Shown here piece after piece: positions 9,048 through 17,952 of a DNA stretch of 64,000 bases. The stretch's first letter is position 1, and every line of letters starts with the position of its first letter. Under the pieces are notes generated by a model, which searched no databases, was not told where the DNA came from, and saw nothing but the letters and a program-made list of their open reading frames with translations. The position numbers were made by a program, and so were the translations under genes. The stretch comes from Halobacteriovoraceae bacterium (GTDB lineage: Bacteria > Bdellovibrionota > Bacteriovoracia > Bacteriovoracales > Bacteriovoracaceae): assembly GCA_002711995.1 (NCBI GenBank), contig PASN01000019.1, positions 310,001-374,000 on the forward strand, given 5' to 3'.

Positions 9048-9735
9048 ACTACAAATCTTAGTTCTTGATGACGACGCTGAGTTGGAAGAGCTTCTTAAGG
9101 TAAAGCTTAGACCCAAAACGTTTAATGTTACCTTTTGCACCAGAATAAAGGACTTCACAAAAAAGTTCTTCAATGAGCAATGGGATTTTTGCCTAATAGA
9201 TCTAAATCTCGAGGAAGCGCCAGAGGCCGGCTTTCATGTATTAAATATGGTGAGGGCAAAAGAAAAAAAATACACACCTATCATCATGATCTCAAATGAG
9301 GGCGAAAAAGAAAAGATAGCTCATGCAATAGAGTGCGGAGCCGACGACTATGTTTCTAAACCTATTAACTTTGACATTTTACATACCAAAATAGGGCAGT
9401 TGAGTGATTATGAATCTAGTGATCTCAACTGTATTCAAAGCCAACTAATACCGTCTGAATTTCGCACCGTGAATTTAGCCGCTGAATTTCAACCCATATC
9501 TTTATCTGAGGATGAGTTTTTCTTAACATCCGCTTCTTATATCTCAAAAGGATCACTAGTTACTTTGGAAGGCGAGGTAATTGAAGAGATTTTTCTTCAA
9601 GACTCGATAACTTTGGAAGTAATTAGAACAGAAACTGACCGAGGGCTTTACAAAATTGGCCTTGGCCTAGACAATGAGTCTAGTTACATTTCTAATGTTC
9701 GCACTTATTTAAGGGAGAAGCTGGACGTAAAATGA
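9037..9735 (+). CDS. Response regulator, REC plus PilZ-like domain
   Basis: A 232-residue protein with an N-terminal receiver (DDD near 11-13, phospho-Asp in CLIDLNLEE near residue 55, Lys in VSKPI near 108). The C-terminal half is all-beta, PilZ-like, with the SASYISKGSLVTLEGEV region where PilZ proteins carry their NxSxxG strand. The exact c-di-GMP ligands are not convincing. Length and layout match the upstream neighbour, suggesting duplication followed by divergence. GTG is the start, inside the tail of the previous gene. The stop overlaps the ATG of the OmpR-type regulator (ATGA), which indicates coupled translation. Confidence 0.8.
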   Translation: MSRKLQILVLDDDAELEELLKVKLRPKTFNVTFCTRIKDFTKKFFNEQWDFCLIDLNLEEAPEAGFHVLNMVRAKEKKYTPIIMISNEGEKEKIAHAIECGADDYVSKPINFDILHTKIGQLSDYESSDLNCIQSQLIPSEFRTVNLAAEFQPISLSEDEFFLTSASYISKGSLVTLEGEVIEEIFLQDSITLEVIRTETDRGLYKIGLGLDNESSYISNVRTYLREKLDVK

Positions 9736-10415
9736 AGAAGGTATTGATTTTAGATGATGATGTTGAGATCCATGAGATAGTTTCCGCATATGCTAAAGGA
9801 AGCTTTGAGGTTAGTTGTTTCGAAAGAATCGATAGGGCCATGCAGGAACTTAAGGAATCTCATTTTGATTTGGTAATTCTTGATATTGGTCTAGAAGACG
9901 GGGACGGCATTCGTTTTTTTGCGGAAAATAAAGAGTTTTTCGCACAGAGGAATTGCAAGATTCTCCTACTGAGCGGTGAAAAGAGCTTAAGTAAAAAATT
10001 AGAGGCCTTTCATTTAGGCGCGGTGGATTATGTTGTTAAACCGTTTGAGCCACTTGAGCTTATCGCAAGGGTTCGTGCCAATCTATCCAGTGAAGAGCAA
10101 AGACAAGAATGGTATGTAAAAAAAGACATCAGGTTTAATTTAGAAAGTGGCACTGTGTTTTTAGAAGAGGAAGGCGAATTAAATGAAGTTCCTCTCTCGC
10201 CAATTGAGTTTAAACTAATGATTTTCTTTGCCAAAAATGAAGGTCGGGCCTTTACTCGGGAACAACTGTTGGACAAGGTTTGGGGGGAAACTCTTCATGT
10301 TAGTGAGAGAACTGTCGACCAACACGTAAGTAAGTTGCGCAAGAAAATCAAATCTCAGTTTTATGAAATAAGAACAAGTAGAGCTCTTGGCTACCGATTT
10401 ACCGCCTTAAAATAG
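9732..10415 (+). CDS. OmpR/PhoB-type DNA-binding response regulator
   Basis: A 227-residue transcription regulator. The receiver occupies 1-118 with DDD at 8-10, phospho-Asp D51 and Lys103 in VVKPF. A winged helix-turn-helix follows, with the LSPIEFKLM alpha-loop, FTREQLLDKVWG and the recognition-helix segment RTVDQHVSKLRKKI. It is the only clear DNA-binding protein in the operon, so it may control the operon itself or the matrix genes. Its ATG overlaps the previous stop by four bases. The partner kinase is presumably the hybrid kinase at the head of the operon, via the Hpt protein that follows. Confidence 0.92.
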   Translation: MKKVLILDDDVEIHEIVSAYAKGSFEVSCFERIDRAMQELKESHFDLVILDIGLEDGDGIRFFAENKEFFAQRNCKILLLSGEKSLSKKLEAFHLGAVDYVVKPFEPLELIARVRANLSSEEQRQEWYVKKDIRFNLESGTVFLEEEGELNEVPLSPIEFKLMIFFAKNEGRAFTREQLLDKVWGETLHVSERTVDQHVSKLRKKIKSQFYEIRTSRALGYRFTALK

Positions 10416-10433
10416 GCAACACGGGGGGATTAA

Positions 10434-10742
10434 ATGATCATTAAGGTTAGTTCAGACTTGGAAGACATCCTCCCAAAATATTTACAAAACCGTAAACAGG
10501 AAGTTGAAGAGCTTAAATCTTTTCTGGCCAATAAAGATTTTGAATCTTTAAAGGTGCGAGGTCACAGACTTGCTGGGAATGCCCCTAGCTATGGCATGGA
10601 GCTTTTAGGCTCATTAGGCGTAAAGATTGAGGCCGATGCCAAACGAGAAGATCTCTCCAACATGGGTGATTATATACAAGAGATTGAAGAATTTCTGATT
10701 CAAGTTGAAGTGGAATATGTGGATGATGACGAGGACTGGTAA
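10434..10742 (+). CDS. Free-standing Hpt phosphotransfer protein
   Basis: A small acidic, helical 102-residue protein with the Hpt signature GHRLAGNAPSYG; phospho-His is H44. Hpt proteins carry phosphate between the REC domain of a hybrid kinase and the REC domain of an output protein. The hybrid kinase upstream has no Hpt domain of its own, so this gene supplies the missing link. ATG is preceded by a GGGGGG run. The reading frame overlaps the barrel gene that follows. Confidence 0.88.
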   Translation: MIIKVSSDLEDILPKYLQNRKQEVEELKSFLANKDFESLKVRGHRLAGNAPSYGMELLGSLGVKIEADAKREDLSNMGDYIQEIEEFLIQVEVEYVDDDEDW

Positions 10743-11697
10743 AATTAAACTCTTCATTGGCGCAATGTTAATTCTTGGGCCAACCATTTCCAGTTCTAAT
10801 GAACCTGGAGTTGTCTCACTTGAAAGCAGTGTGGGTCAAACTAGTGACAACCTCTTACTTAGAACAAATCGACTATCAATATCAAACAACAGAAGAAGTT
10901 TTGTATATCCTTATGAAAATGCGGAACAGACTGCATGGGACTTTGGAATTGCTAGGTCCCAAAGTGCCGGAACTGCCGCCTCTTTGCACTTTGATCACAC
11001 CCTCACCGAGGCCTGGTTGGGAAAAAAGTATCTAGACCAGTTTTATTTGAAGGTTCTGCTAGGAAGAGATGAGCTTGAGAGCATGGAAAGCGATAGCTTT
11101 ACCAAATATCTAGCTCAGGCCGAATACAAAGCTTCGGACTTTTACGCTCAGGTCAGCTATGGGCATAGGAGCACAGTTTATGATTTTCGATACCCAAAAG
11201 CGTTAGAATCATATCTTAAATCCCATTTATTTGAAGTTGTGGGCCTTTGGATGCCGTCAAAATTCCGAATAAAACTTTTTACAAGGCAAGAGTCATTAAG
11301 TGACGATAATGATGCTGGTTATCGCGATCTTGATGTAAAGTATAACCTCTCCAGTAGTGGCTATTGGCTACTGGCCGGAGCGGGGGTTGAGCATTACCAA
11401 AACTCAAAACAAGTAATTGGTTATTGGACACCTGAAACCTTTATATCATATGGTCCAAGATTTGAGGCGAGTGGTCCTTTATTTGGAAACTTCAATTTCA
11501 ATCTTGCCCTGAATTTAAATCGCTTCGAAGATGAAAATCAAGATCATGGAGAAGGCTATTACTTAAACGTTGCCCTCCAAAGTTCGGACAGAAATAAAAA
11601 CCATTTTAAAGTTGGCTATGAAAAAATACAAAGTACCCAGCGCAGTGATATTTGGACTCTTAGTCGTCCTTATTTTTCTTATAACCATTTTTGGTGA
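10726..11697 (+). CDS. Predicted outer-membrane beta-barrel protein of the exopolysaccharide operon
   Basis: About 323 residues with an N-terminal KIKLFIGAMLILG hydrophobic signal ending near SSSNEP. Alternating aromatic/polar strands run throughout, and a C-terminal aromatic residue (NHFW) is as in outer-membrane barrels. I do not recognise a named family; by position it is the export-porin candidate (PgaA-like role) for the polymer made by the synthase downstream. In-frame starts run from TTG 10705 to ATG 10726. I chose 10726 because it gives a clean signal peptide and the shortest overlap with the Hpt gene. The 3' end overlaps the next gene by about 80 bases. Confidence 0.7.
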   Translation: MTRTGKIKLFIGAMLILGPTISSSNEPGVVSLESSVGQTSDNLLLRTNRLSISNNRRSFVYPYENAEQTAWDFGIARSQSAGTAASLHFDHTLTEAWLGKKYLDQFYLKVLLGRDELESMESDSFTKYLAQAEYKASDFYAQVSYGHRSTVYDFRYPKALESYLKSHLFEVVGLWMPSKFRIKLFTRQESLSDDNDAGYRDLDVKYNLSSSGYWLLAGAGVEHYQNSKQVIGYWTPETFISYGPRFEASGPLFGNFNFNLALNLNRFEDENQDHGEGYYLNVALQSSDRNKNHFKVGYEKIQSTQRSDIWTLSRPYFSYNHFW

Positions 11698-12481
11698 TCA
11701 AAAGGAAGAAATAGATATCGTTGTCGCTGCCAATAAGTGGCGGGAAGATAAAGGGGATATGGTGTCAGAGCATCCTATAGCACCCTTTTGTTGGGATCTT
11801 AATGGTAGTCAATTGTTAGAACACCCTAATTGCAACAGCCGTTTTAACGGTAGTCAGTTTTGCGGCCTTCAAAATGAGGTAAATGGAGCGTGGAATTCCA
11901 GTTTTGTTGAGAGTGATCCCGGAAGATCTGCGGCCAATGTGAAGTCAGCTCTTTCGAAAAGAGGGTGCAAGCATATTATAGTCGACTTTGAGGCTGTTAA
12001 GTCTTCAAAAGGTGAACTTGAGGCCTGGCTTGTGAAGTTTATTGCTAAACTTAAACCTCACTTCAAGGTCTCTTTCGCAGCGTATGCAAAAGATTCAAAA
12101 GTCGTGTCCAACCCACCTGCCAATAAACAAAGCTACGAATTCATTTGCTCACATTTTGATGAAATTTGGATTATGAGCTATGACTATTCCATACCGCCAT
12201 GGACCGCTATTGGAGAGTTAGCTCCACTCAGTTGGGTCGAAAAGGTTGTGGATCACGCCTTAAAAACATGCAGAAATGATCAGATTCGGGTTGGACTTGC
12301 CGCCTACGGGTACGACTGGAAAACTGGTAAAATTATAGAGGAAAAGGATCACAAACCAGATGCCGGTAACCAAAGCGTCGAAACTATTTCAAAGAGACGC
12401 GAGAAAGTTAAGAAGTTGGAGCGCAAAGGGATTACGAAGTTTTTTATTTGGTCCTTGGGAATGTACAACCAAGTAATTTAG
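11618..12481 (+). CDS. GH18-like glycoside hydrolase, membrane-anchored
   Basis: A 287-residue protein starting with a short basic end and one hydrophobic helix (about 8-26), so it is periplasmic or lipid-bilayer anchored. The rest shows GH18/YaaH-type barrel marks: IIVDFEAV with D123 and E125 at the end of the catalytic strand, IWIMSYDYS near 183-191, and VGLAAYGYDW. GH18 enzymes cut beta-linked N-acetylglucosamine polymers. In this operon the likely role is trimming or remodelling of the matrix polysaccharide, similar to the hydrolase half of PgaB. The full DxxDxDxE motif is not complete, so activity is uncertain. ATG 11618 is chosen; a GTG about 30 bases later is also possible. Confidence 0.7.
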   Translation: MKKYKVPSAVIFGLLVVLIFLITIFGDQKEEIDIVVAANKWREDKGDMVSEHPIAPFCWDLNGSQLLEHPNCNSRFNGSQFCGLQNEVNGAWNSSFVESDPGRSAANVKSALSKRGCKHIIVDFEAVKSSKGELEAWLVKFIAKLKPHFKVSFAAYAKDSKVVSNPPANKQSYEFICSHFDEIWIMSYDYSIPPWTAIGELAPLSWVEKVVDHALKTCRNDQIRVGLAAYGYDWKTGKIIEEKDHKPDAGNQSVETISKRREKVKKLERKGITKFFIWSLGMYNQVI

Positions 12482-12490
12482 GGATGGTGA

Positions 12491-13381
12491 ATGTCTACAA
12501 CTGATGAAAACAAATCCAAAATTTTCTTCGTAGATGATGACCAAGAGTTGTTGGATCTTGTAAGTGTTAAACTTAAAAAAGAGTTTGAGGTTCATACCTT
12601 TTCCGATCCACTTGATTGCGTGGACGCTTCAGAAAGAATAGAGCCAAAACTAATTATTGTTGATTTATATATGCCCAACATCGATGGGTTTGAAGTATTA
12701 AAACAACTAAGAGGCCACCCTACGACAGCATCAATTCCAATAGTCTGCACTAGCGCGTCCTCAAAGCAGGCAGACAGAAATAGGGCCGAGAAGTTGGGGG
12801 CCATTGGATTTTTATCCAAACCTTACAACTTAAAATCTCTCAATAAAGATATAAAATCTATCATTGATAACCTCAATAAAGAGGTGGCAAGTCCCACTGG
12901 TAGCAACGTTGCCACAATATGTTTTAACGAAGTTGAGAAGAGAAAAATTATCGCCTCTGATTTAAAGAAACAATTGGAGGACGGCTCTACTGTTGTTTTT
13001 CTTAGCTGGGAAAAAGGTGAGGATGTTATAGATGAAGATCTCATGAAATTTATTGAGAATAATAAACTTATATTTCTAGAAATGGGTCCTTCTCTTATCA
13101 CAAAGCTTCCTTACCTGGAAGATGTTTCCCCCATCTTTGAGGATATAGAATCGCTTGCTCCAGAGGTTGATCTTTCTCAAGCTTGTCTAGTAATGGACGA
13201 TCCTCAAAATCTTTTTGGTCAAGATAGCAGACAAAGATCAATCGCAATCACTTTGACCTTGGCAAAAATCATAAAAACTACTTTTAGAAAGTCTCATGTT
13301 TTTATGGCCAAAAGCACAAACCCCGAACAAAAAAACACCACAATGAGAATGGCGAGCATTTTCTCTGGTAGGTCTTCGTAG
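12491..13381 (+). CDS. Receiver-domain protein with an unassigned C-terminal domain
   Basis: A 296-residue protein with a clear receiver at 9-125 (DDD at 15-17, phospho-Asp D58, Lys110 in LSKPY). The C-terminal 165 residues are alpha/beta with no recognised output motif: no HTH, GGDEF, EAL or PilZ residues are seen. GGTGA lies just before the ATG. It sits between the hydrolase and synthase genes with gaps of 9 bases and 1 base, so it may switch the polymer synthase through protein contact rather than transcription. It could alternatively be the output for the Hpt protein upstream. Confidence 0.8.
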   Translation: MSTTDENKSKIFFVDDDQELLDLVSVKLKKEFEVHTFSDPLDCVDASERIEPKLIIVDLYMPNIDGFEVLKQLRGHPTTASIPIVCTSASSKQADRNRAEKLGAIGFLSKPYNLKSLNKDIKSIIDNLNKEVASPTGSNVATICFNEVEKRKIIASDLKKQLEDGSTVVFLSWEKGEDVIDEDLMKFIENNKLIFLEMGPSLITKLPYLEDVSPIFEDIESLAPEVDLSQACLVMDDPQNLFGQDSRQRSIAITLTLAKIIKTTFRKSHVFMAKSTNPEQKNTTMRMASIFSGRSS

Positions 13382-13382
13382 T

Positions 13383-14684
13383 ATGAGAGTTACTAGAGGT
13401 TTTTTCACATTCTGGATTGTTTTGGCCAGTTGTTTTCTTTTATCTATTGTCAGCTTGGGGCTTTCACCTGAATGGGAAGTCCATCCACAGGCAAGATGGA
13501 TTGCAAATGCAATGCTTTTTTACTTGTATTTTATTTGCTTTAGAACGGTCATATTAATCGGACTGTCTTTTTATGAGTACTTAAATACAAAAATGAAGAT
13601 TCAGAAAAAGGCCTCGCCTTTGGTTTCGATTATAATTCCGTGTTTTAACGAAGAGGCCGTTATTCAAAACTCCATAAGGTCTGTCTCCAAAATAAAATAT
13701 CCGAACTTAGAGATTTTAGTCGTAGATGATGGATCAACTGATGAAACTTTTGAAAAAGCACTCGAGATGTCCAACAATCATAGAGTCCGAGTTGTTACAA
13801 AGATTAACGGCGGAAAATCAAGTGCGCTAAATTATGGAATTAATCAAGCTCTTGGGGACTTTGTCCTGTGTTTAGACGCAGATAGTGAGTTAGATCCACA
13901 AGTCATTTTAAAGGGAATTCCCTATTTCGAAGGAAGGCCTAGCCTTGCTTCTGTGGCAGGCTGTGCAAGGGTTGGCAATGCTAGAAACCTCCTTTGTATG
14001 TTTCAAAAACTCGAGTATATTATTGGCCTTAATTTTCATAAAAAAGCGCAATCAGCTTTGGGGATGGTGACTATTGTGCCTGGGCCGATAGGACTATTCA
14101 GAAAAAGCGCGCTTTTGGATGTAGGACTCTATGAGGAAGACACCTATGCAGAAGATTGTGATCTTACATTGAAGCTGCTTATGAAAGGCTACGAAATAAA
14201 ATACTGCGATCAGATGATCGCCTACACTGAAGCGCCTCAAACGTTTTACGAACTAACAGTTCAAAGATATAGGTGGTCTAGAGGAATGATCCAAGCGATT
14301 TACAAAAACATTGGCAGAGTGCAAAGCGGTAAAGAGTCATTCAACATTAGAAATGTCTCCATACTAAGCTATATGGTAGTGGAGACAATGTTAATTCCAT
14401 CAATAAACTTTCTTTTCGCGATGACTACACTTTTTATGGCGTTTAGATATGAAGGAACGAACTTATATGGGCCATTTTTTGTCGGCCTTATAGCAATGGA
14501 CGCTTCCATTGCTATGTACTCTTTATTTACTGAGAAGAAGATGGGACCATTGTTTATGCTTTCCTTGATTTCAAGGATTACATATGGGTTCTCGTTGGAA
14601 ATCATGAGGTTTTACTCAATGATTGACGAGATATTAAGAATTCCAATGAAGTGGGGAACAATTTCTAGAAGGGGAATGAAATAA
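13383..14684 (+). CDS. Family 2 processive glycosyltransferase, PgaC/IcaA-like polysaccharide synthase
   Basis: A 433-residue inner-membrane synthase with two N-terminal helices (about 8-27 and 41-63) and C-terminal helices after 330. The GT-A domain has VVDDGSTDE with D115/D116, the DAD metal motif at 165-167, GPIGLFRKS, ED at 257-258 as acceptor-site acids, and the processive-synthase QRYRW at 294-298. This set is that of poly-beta-1,6-N-acetylglucosamine, hyaluronan and cellulose synthases. The neighbouring deacetylase and GH18-like genes favour an N-acetylhexosamine polymer made from UDP-GlcNAc. No PilZ domain is fused. The gene begins one base after the previous stop and ends exactly where the deacetylase gene begins. 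Confidence 0.88.
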   Translation: MRVTRGFFTFWIVLASCFLLSIVSLGLSPEWEVHPQARWIANAMLFYLYFICFRTVILIGLSFYEYLNTKMKIQKKASPLVSIIIPCFNEEAVIQNSIRSVSKIKYPNLEILVVDDGSTDETFEKALEMSNNHRVRVVTKINGGKSSALNYGINQALGDFVLCLDADSELDPQVILKGIPYFEGRPSLASVAGCARVGNARNLLCMFQKLEYIIGLNFHKKAQSALGMVTIVPGPIGLFRKSALLDVGLYEEDTYAEDCDLTLKLLMKGYEIKYCDQMIAYTEAPQTFYELTVQRYRWSRGMIQAIYKNIGRVQSGKESFNIRNVSILSYMVVETMLIPSINFLFAMTTLFMAFRYEGTNLYGPFFVGLIAMDASIAMYSLFTEKKMGPLFMLSLISRITYGFSLEIMRFYSMIDEILRIPMKWGTISRRGMK

Positions 14685-16712
14685 ATGGGTGACGTAAAAC
14701 AAATATTCAATATCCTGCTTTTAAGTATAAGTCTTGCGACTGTTCTTATTACACTTGTTTCCTTCATTGTTTTCAAATTCAGGTACAGCTACTCAAAAAA
14801 GGACAGCAGTAAACTTCATCAAATTAAGGGAAGCTTCTTTAAGAGGTTTGCTCCCCATTTGGAGGCCGAAAATTTAAAAGTCTTAGAGGAGAGTAAGGCA
14901 ATTGAACGAAAGCGAATGAGTCCGCAAAAAAAGCTGGTTTATACTTTTGCTTCTATATCATTTTTTATCTTTTCTTTTTTAAGCGCTGAAAACTACCTTT
15001 CTTTTCGCAAGGAAGTATCACGAAATACAAAGGATGCTGAGAGGGTTAAAAACCTAGTTAGAAGCGGTCTATTGCAAAAAAAAGAATTCAATCCATTGAA
15101 AGAAACTTCTTCTTTTGAAGAGGTTTTGACAAAAAGGCAATCCTCACAATACAAGAATATTATCAACTCGCTCAACAAACTGAAAATTGTTCTAATTACA
15201 GATAGGCAAAACTCGGTAAAAAACAAACCGAATTATCCAGTTGCCTTCAAAAGGTGGCGAGATTTCTTTCAGCGCAATAATATTAGATACAGAGTCTCTG
15301 GGATTAGCGGGATCGGAAGTGAAGACTTTGTAGTGCTACCCCAACTTAGATACTTGTCTAAAAATCAGAAAAAACAGCTTAAATTGAGATTGGGCAAAAA
15401 TAAAATGCTATTCACCGGTCTTCCAGGAATGAGCAATGGCAAATCTGTCTTTCTAAAAGAGCTTGGAGTTGCTGACTTTTTGAAAAATCCCAAAAAAGAT
15501 GTGTACCTCCCTACTCAACTGATAGGTGGAAGGGGAATCGCTGCCGGCAAGACCCTTCCATGGTACCCTCTAGATCAGGAGTTTATGCCAAACCTCTCCA
15601 ACGTGCTTTCCCGTTTCACAAGGGTCAGTGGTCATAATGGTGAGCCCGTAGATAGTTTACAAATAAGAGACTTTTTCCACCCAAAATTTGAACTAAGCTG
15701 GAGCTACTTAGATCCACAGGCACAGTCTGACTATCACTCCGATTACCTAATACTAAGCTTATTGGCCAGAGGCGCAGGACTGCCGTTTGTTGAAATAGCC
15801 AATTGGAAAAAAGTTAAAAATAAGGCGGTTTTTGGAATGACCGTTGATTCTGAGGATAAGTTTAAAAATGTTGAAAAATTTATGAAGTTATTTGAGTCTG
15901 AAAAATTAAATGCCACGTTTTTTTTAGTTTCAGACTTAATGAATGAAAATGCAGCTATAGACTTTGGACCTTCTAGCTATTTTGAATTTGCTACACATAC
16001 TAAGGATCATCTTTCGATGCCACAAAAAAGCTTGAAAGAACAATTCTTTGATCTTGAGGAAAGTCGCTTTGATATTGAGGAACGTACCGGAAGCAGAGTT
16101 TATGGATTAAGGCCACCAAAGGAAGAAATAAATGAAACAGCTTTAAGCGCGGTAGTGCAGAATGAATTCAGCTACCTCTTGGGTGGAAACCTTCAATTGT
16201 CCTTTAGTCCTGAAATAATTGCAAATGGAGCCTTGGTACATATACCTAGAACACTTAGTGATGATTTCGAGTTTCATCAGAACAAATTTATTATTAAAAG
16301 AGATCAAATGTTGCAAGCTATGAAAAGAGATTTGGAATGGGTCAAAAGCGCCAACGGGGCACACTTTTTATCACTTCACACTCAGCTTGCAGGCAAGGAC
16401 TTTGCCTTTAAAACAATTGAAAAATTTGTGAAAGACCTAGAGCGAAAGGGCCTATGGATTGCCCAAGCAAAAGAAGTTGCAACATGGTGGAAACAAAAAG
16501 AGTCACTTGAAGTTAAAGTTGGAAGCGCAAATATTGAAGTCGTTAATCATGGCAGTGAAAGAGTTGAAAATTTTGATATTATTATCCATAACGCTTCAGA
16601 ACTCTCTAACCTATGCCTTAAACGAAATTTGTCGAATGTTAATAAGAATCTTGTTTTGAATATTGAAAACGTATCTCCTGGTGAGACACTCAGTCTTTGT
16701 TCTGGGAATTAA
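14685..16712 (+). CDS. Membrane-anchored polysaccharide deacetylase (CE4/NodB-like) with GATase-like N domain
   Basis: A 675-residue protein. Two hydrophobic helices (about 8-31 and 84-104) anchor it. Residues 165-280 look like a GATase-like Rossmann domain (VVLPQLRYLS, then the LFTGLPG loop), as in PelA-type proteins. The NodB region carries TVDSED at 386-391 with D388, the metal His pair HTKDH at 438-442, and LRPPKEE near 475-481 in place of RPPYG. A beta-sandwich tail follows (about 600-675). It should remove N-acetyl groups from the periplasmic polymer, the job of the PgaB N-domain. The first metal-site motif deviates from TFDDG, so strength of activity is open. The ATG directly follows the synthase stop. 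Confidence 0.8.
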   Translation: MGDVKQIFNILLLSISLATVLITLVSFIVFKFRYSYSKKDSSKLHQIKGSFFKRFAPHLEAENLKVLEESKAIERKRMSPQKKLVYTFASISFFIFSFLSAENYLSFRKEVSRNTKDAERVKNLVRSGLLQKKEFNPLKETSSFEEVLTKRQSSQYKNIINSLNKLKIVLITDRQNSVKNKPNYPVAFKRWRDFFQRNNIRYRVSGISGIGSEDFVVLPQLRYLSKNQKKQLKLRLGKNKMLFTGLPGMSNGKSVFLKELGVADFLKNPKKDVYLPTQLIGGRGIAAGKTLPWYPLDQEFMPNLSNVLSRFTRVSGHNGEPVDSLQIRDFFHPKFELSWSYLDPQAQSDYHSDYLILSLLARGAGLPFVEIANWKKVKNKAVFGMTVDSEDKFKNVEKFMKLFESEKLNATFFLVSDLMNENAAIDFGPSSYFEFATHTKDHLSMPQKSLKEQFFDLEESRFDIEERTGSRVYGLRPPKEEINETALSAVVQNEFSYLLGGNLQLSFSPEIIANGALVHIPRTLSDDFEFHQNKFIIKRDQMLQAMKRDLEWVKSANGAHFLSLHTQLAGKDFAFKTIEKFVKDLERKGLWIAQAKEVATWWKQKESLEVKVGSANIEVVNHGSERVENFDIIIHNASELSNLCLKRNLSNVNKNLVLNIENVSPGETLSLCSGN

Positions 16713-16767
16713 AAAACTTTAATAATTCCATGGTTCGCCGAAAAGACAGTAGGCCAATGGAGAAAAA

Positions 16768-17952
16768 ATGGAATATAGCGTAATTTTTTTCGGTAAGATT
16801 ACTGAGTTATGCTCAAAAGTAATTGAACGCATTGAATCCAATGAAGAAAATGTTTGTTTTGTTATAGACAACGCTATGGAGTATAACCAAGTTCTTGGCC
16901 AATACGTGGAGACTGGAAAGGTCCTCACTGTATTTACTGATCTAAAGTCTATGTCTGACTCCGCCGCTGCAGGTAGAGATTACTTTAAATCAAACAATCA
17001 TCACGGATTGCTCGTTTCAGGTGCACGGCCTATGCATCCATTGATCACCAATCCAAAGTCCAATATTAAGTTTTTCAACTCTGACGCTGGTGAGGACAAA
17101 CTTGTAAACAAGATAGAGGCATTTCTTCAGCTAGGGGTGTTTGTTAAAGACAAAGATGAAGAGGCCAAAATCAAAGAGATGGACGAACTAAGGTCTAAGT
17201 TCAGATCCGAAAACTCTGTAATAGATACTACATCGGTTCAAAGGGTAGAGCGCCTAGGCTTTGCAGCTGGTGATGAAGTCGAAAGAACAAACCGCGATAA
17301 AGAAGTCCGCCAAGGGCAGGAAAGAAGCATAAACTATTCAGATTTTACAATGGATAGGAGTGAGAAAAAGCAACCTGCTGACATAGACATGTTCTCTAGG
17401 CAGTTAGCGAGCAATAAGGATAGTGGGTTTAGTCGACTTGTTGACCAATATCGCGAGGATTGTGAACCTGATAAATACACGGACGAATGGATAGAGAAAG
17501 ACCCTGAAAATGTGGAAGAACTTCTCGAAGAGGAGGAGCATTTTTATGCGCCAGATGAAGGGCTTTCCAAATATTTAAGTCTATTTGCTGAAATGTTGGG
17601 GAAGGAGACTTTCTCCAAAGAAGTTTTATATAAACTAATAAAGATGGTGCTTGGAAAACAGCACGGTTGTGAAGTTAGCTTCTTTAGGATTGAAGAGGGG
17701 AAAGTGTATGATGATGAAGCTCAAGGTGAGCCTGAGGATCTTGGAGCGGCAGAAGATTTTGTGCTAAACACCCCCTCATGGAGGGATGAAACTTACACTG
17801 ATGAAAGTTATCAATTCACAATGCCATATTACACGAACGGGAAGTGCTATGGTGTTGCAAAGGCCGTTTTCTCAAACGTTAAACTTAACCATGATGAGGC
17901 GGCGAAAATTGAATGTGTTTTCGCTCTGGCCAAAGGAGTTTTTAGGCCATGA
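16768..17952 (+). CDS. Unassigned regulatory protein, receiver-like N end and GAF-like C end
   Basis: A 394-residue soluble acidic protein. The first 130 residues alternate strands and helices like a receiver (VIFFGKI, VCFVIDNA, KVLTVFTDL), but the usual DD and Lys residues are absent. The middle (140-270) is charged and probably disordered. The last 120 residues resemble a GAF domain. GGAGAAAAAATG provides a good start after a 55-base gap, and the stop overlaps the next ATG by four bases. The context places it with the HD-GYP-like protein as a regulatory pair for the matrix operon. I cannot name a function. Confidence 0.6.
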   Translation: MEYSVIFFGKITELCSKVIERIESNEENVCFVIDNAMEYNQVLGQYVETGKVLTVFTDLKSMSDSAAAGRDYFKSNNHHGLLVSGARPMHPLITNPKSNIKFFNSDAGEDKLVNKIEAFLQLGVFVKDKDEEAKIKEMDELRSKFRSENSVIDTTSVQRVERLGFAAGDEVERTNRDKEVRQGQERSINYSDFTMDRSEKKQPADIDMFSRQLASNKDSGFSRLVDQYREDCEPDKYTDEWIEKDPENVEELLEEEEHFYAPDEGLSKYLSLFAEMLGKETFSKEVLYKLIKMVLGKQHGCEVSFFRIEEGKVYDDEAQGEPEDLGAAEDFVLNTPSWRDETYTDESYQFTMPYYTNGKCYGVAKAVFSNVKLNHDEAAKIECVFALAKGVFRP

